Assembly: GCF_015637705.1 (NCBI RefSeq)
Contig: NZ_JADOBE010000003.1
Span: 1 to 64,000 of the forward strand
Direction: 5' to 3'
DNA: 64,000 nucleotides
DNA from: Pseudomonas sp. N040
GTDB taxonomy: Bacteria; Pseudomonadota; Gammaproteobacteria; Pseudomonadales; Pseudomonadaceae
Under the pieces are notes generated by a model that saw nothing but the letters and a program-made list of their open reading frames with translations, did no database searches and was not told the origin of the DNA. Positions 62,101 to 64,000 of the stretch are shown here, piece after piece (positions within the stretch are counted from its first letter, which is position 1; each line of letters begins with the position of its first letter). The position numbers and the translations under genes are program-made.

Positions 62101-63651
62101 TTATCCAGTGGCCGGTGAGTTCGCCAGGCGCAAGTAGGTTGGCAGGTCCATGGCGGCCAGTTGTTCGGCCCAGAGTGCCCTGGAGCCACCGTCGTCATGC
62201 ACAACGGCCAGCTCGAGCAGTGGCAGGACCAAGTCCGGCTCCCAGCGCTCCAGCCCTTTTTCGCGGGCCTCGCGGAGCAACACATCCAGGGCAAAGCCCA
62301 ATTGGGCACGCGGATCAAAGCGGTGCAGCAGTTCTATCTGGGCCCCGCGCAGGCGGAAGCGGTCGCGGGCGCTGTGCGCCTGTTCGGCACTGCCCTGCAG
62401 TTGCGCCAGGGCTTCCTTGAGCTTGCCCGCGGCAGCGGACATTCCGGCTTCTTCAATCAGCGTCTGGGTTGCATCACCGGCGCCAGTCACGCTGGCCGGC
62501 GGATTCAGGCCGTCCAGCCAGGTGCGGGTGCTGCCGTCGGCGAAGGGCTGCCCATCCGAAAAAGACAATTCGACCAGTGTAGGCAGCCGTTGCAGAAGGT
62601 GCCGGGTTTCACTGGCGACGGTTACCGCGGCTGCCGAGCCCGCATTGCCCAGCCGCGTCAGTGCGGCATGACTGGCGCGGTTGAGGTCGAGCCAGAACGG
62701 GTAGCTGGCCAGGTTGGCTTCACAAAAGCGCAGGATGTCGACGGGCTCGCCGGCCGTTTGCAGGCGGGCAAAGCTCGTCAGCAGGCTCTCTGCCGGAGGT
62801 GGCAGGCGGGTCTGGGTGCCGAGTGCCGGTGGTGCTTGCTCCAGCGTCATCCACGCCAGTTGGCGATTGAGGCGAAACAGCAACGGCAGGGTGGTGCGAT
62901 GATCGAGGCAGAATCCAATCAGCGGCGTCAGGGTGGAAAACACGCTGGTCACGGTTTTCTCGATGGCGTCATCATTTTCCAGGTTGCCCACGGCAGCGGG
63001 CGCAACTGCTGGTGGCGGGGAGTAGTTCGGGGCCGGCACTGCGGCCGCTGCCGGCATGGCCTGGACTTGCGGTGCGACTGTGGGCGCGGGCGCTTCAACC
63101 GCTGGCGCGCTGGCCTCGACAGGCAGGTCAGCCAGGCGCCGGCGTAACCGGAAGAAGCTCGGCCCCTCGCTGTCCTGGCTGCTCCAGTAGCTGTCGAGCG
63201 CATCCCAGTCTTCCAGCAGGGCGCTGAGCAGATCGCCGGAAACCGCTTGCGGGGGGGTCTTGAGGCGGTCATCCAGCCATTCAAGCAGCCATTCGACCTG
63301 ATTGCGCCGCGCGCGCAGGCGGGCTGGTGGCGGTGTCAGGTCACTCCAGTAGGTCTCGAGCAAATCACGCAGCACTTTCACGCCATTGGCCAGTCCCGGC
63401 ACGCCGGAGAGCTCGGTCCAGGCGCAGAGCAGCCAGACAGCCGCATTGAGGTCTTTGCCTTCATCACGCAAAACAGCGGTGCAATGCTGCGCGACTTTGT
63501 TCCAGTCGATCGGCGAAGCCGCATGAATGCTGGTCAGCTTGTCCAATTCAGCCTGGGCCGCCAGATAGTTGGAGCCGTCCCGCGGGTTGTTGCCCGCAGG
63601 GCTTGCTTCACTGATAGCTACCTTGCCCAGTTCTGTCTCACTGCAACCCAT
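62101..63651 (-). CDS. tssA: T6SS protein TssA, VasJ-type
   Basis: A 516-residue TssA. The ImpA N-terminal domain (about 5-130: DGSNYLAAQAELDKLTSIHA, LLCAWTELSGVPGLANGVKV) is followed by a Pro/Ala-rich linker (about 175-225) and a C-terminal VasJ-like domain (RTWLDGLNPP, RWEPDLVLPLLELAVVHDD). TssA primes tail assembly at the baseplate or caps the distal end, depending on type. ATG at 63651 follows AGGGA. It is the first gene of the minus-strand T6SS block. Confidence 0.93.
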   Translation of the reverse strand: MGCSETELGKVAISEASPAGNNPRDGSNYLAAQAELDKLTSIHAASPIDWNKVAQHCTAVLRDEGKDLNAAVWLLCAWTELSGVPGLANGVKVLRDLLETYWSDLTPPPARLRARRNQVEWLLEWLDDRLKTPPQAVSGDLLSALLEDWDALDSYWSSQDSEGPSFFRLRRRLADLPVEASAPAVEAPAPTVAPQVQAMPAAAAVPAPNYSPPPAVAPAAVGNLENDDAIEKTVTSVFSTLTPLIGFCLDHRTTLPLLFRLNRQLAWMTLEQAPPALGTQTRLPPPAESLLTSFARLQTAGEPVDILRFCEANLASYPFWLDLNRASHAALTRLGNAGSAAAVTVASETRHLLQRLPTLVELSFSDGQPFADGSTRTWLDGLNPPASVTGAGDATQTLIEEAGMSAAAGKLKEALAQLQGSAEQAHSARDRFRLRGAQIELLHRFDPRAQLGFALDVLLREAREKGLERWEPDLVLPLLELAVVHDDGGSRALWAEQLAAMDLPTYLRLANSPATG

Positions 63652-64000
63652 CGAACTATTCCCTGAACGCTTATTATTTTGAACTACGTTGCTCGCTGCC
63701 GTTTTCCCGGATTAAAACAGGGCCTGATAGCTGCTGGCGGACAGCGTTTTGCTCTTCGGTCGGTGGCGCGAGGCATGGCCTCACAGCAAGGGAAATCGAA
63801 CGCTACAAGCATTTGAAGAACCCTGTCAATTTTCGCCAGACGCTGTGGTAAGCCTATGGCAAGGCGGCATGCCTCAACATCAGCAAAACACCTTAGATCT
63901 TGTACTTTTGCAGTGGGGGGCTTGGTGGCCTTTTGCCTGGCAGGCTTGAGTCCTGCTCTAATCTGCGCGATTGAGCGTTATCGGCCTGTTTTCGCAGTTG
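63652..64000. other. Intergenic region upstream of the T6SS operon
   Basis: About 350 bases without a gene I can support. It should hold the operon promoter on the minus strand; an AT-rich patch (about 63670-63685) could be a -10, but no matching -35 or sigma-54 (GG-N10-GC) site is visible. Confidence 0.45.

Noticed and set aside
63660..63760. Sigma-54 promoter for the T6SS operon
   Set aside because: Some T6SS operons use sigma-54, so I looked for GG-N10-GC with TGGCAC/TTGCA context; the nearest GGCAGCGAGC stretch does not fit.
63749..63949. 66-codon plus-strand ORF near the right edge
   Set aside because: No ribosome site, odd composition and no family resemblance.

Overview
The window looks like the chromosome of a Pseudomonas (in the broad sense). 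The tmRNA encodes the tag ANDDNYGAQLAA, Fur has the Pseudomonas-type metal region with one cysteine, a Pseudomonas-style REP element is present, and the gene order from smpB to pnp follows the order I remember for P. aeruginosa PAO1. No species can be named from the sequence alone.

Region 1 (1-2070, minus) is the N-terminal 690 codons of a large repetitive RTX/DUF5801-type adhesin that runs off the left edge. Region 2 (2478-33228) is a dense block of housekeeping genes: ssrA and smpB (ribosome rescue); ratA, rnfH and bamE; fur; recN with a LexA box, back to back with heat-shock grpE-dnaK-dnaJ; dapB; carA-carB-greA behind an attenuator-like leader; a DUF4149 membrane protein; yhbY; rlmE-ftsH-folP-glmM-tpiA-secG; tRNA-Leu(GAG); a promoter-terminator cassette holding what looks like a decayed initiator tRNA; and rimP-nusA-infB-rbfA-truB-rpsO-pnp. 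An rsuA-type pseudouridine synthase (33323-34015) follows.

Region 3 (34304-63651) is one co-oriented minus-strand block of about 29 kb: a type VI secretion system read as tssA-tssB-tssC-hcp-hcp-tssE-tssF-tssG-tssH-vgrG-(DUF2169+pentapeptide)-pentapeptide-DUF3540-DUF4150/PAAR-tssJ-tssK-tssL-tssM, then a hybrid sensor kinase and a LuxR-family response regulator. The kinase start overlaps the tssM stop (GTGA), so a two-component system is built into the tail of the secretion operon. Genes for the threonine-phosphorylation control pathway (PpkA, PppA, Fha, TagF) are absent from the window.

The least ordinary features are in the T6SS. VgrG carries a charged, low-GC coiled-coil insert of about 200 residues between its gp5 OB region and its C-terminal beta-helix. 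TssM has a C-terminal extension with a SPOR-like domain. Two near-identical hcp genes sit in tandem. A 19-bp motif recurs just after tssC, hcp2 and tssH, that is upstream of each of the three genes for expelled tube and spike parts (hcp2, hcp1, vgrG). At the two hcp sites it forms an RNA hairpin whose copies differ only by changes that keep pairing through G-U wobbles. No obvious toxin or immunity gene was found.
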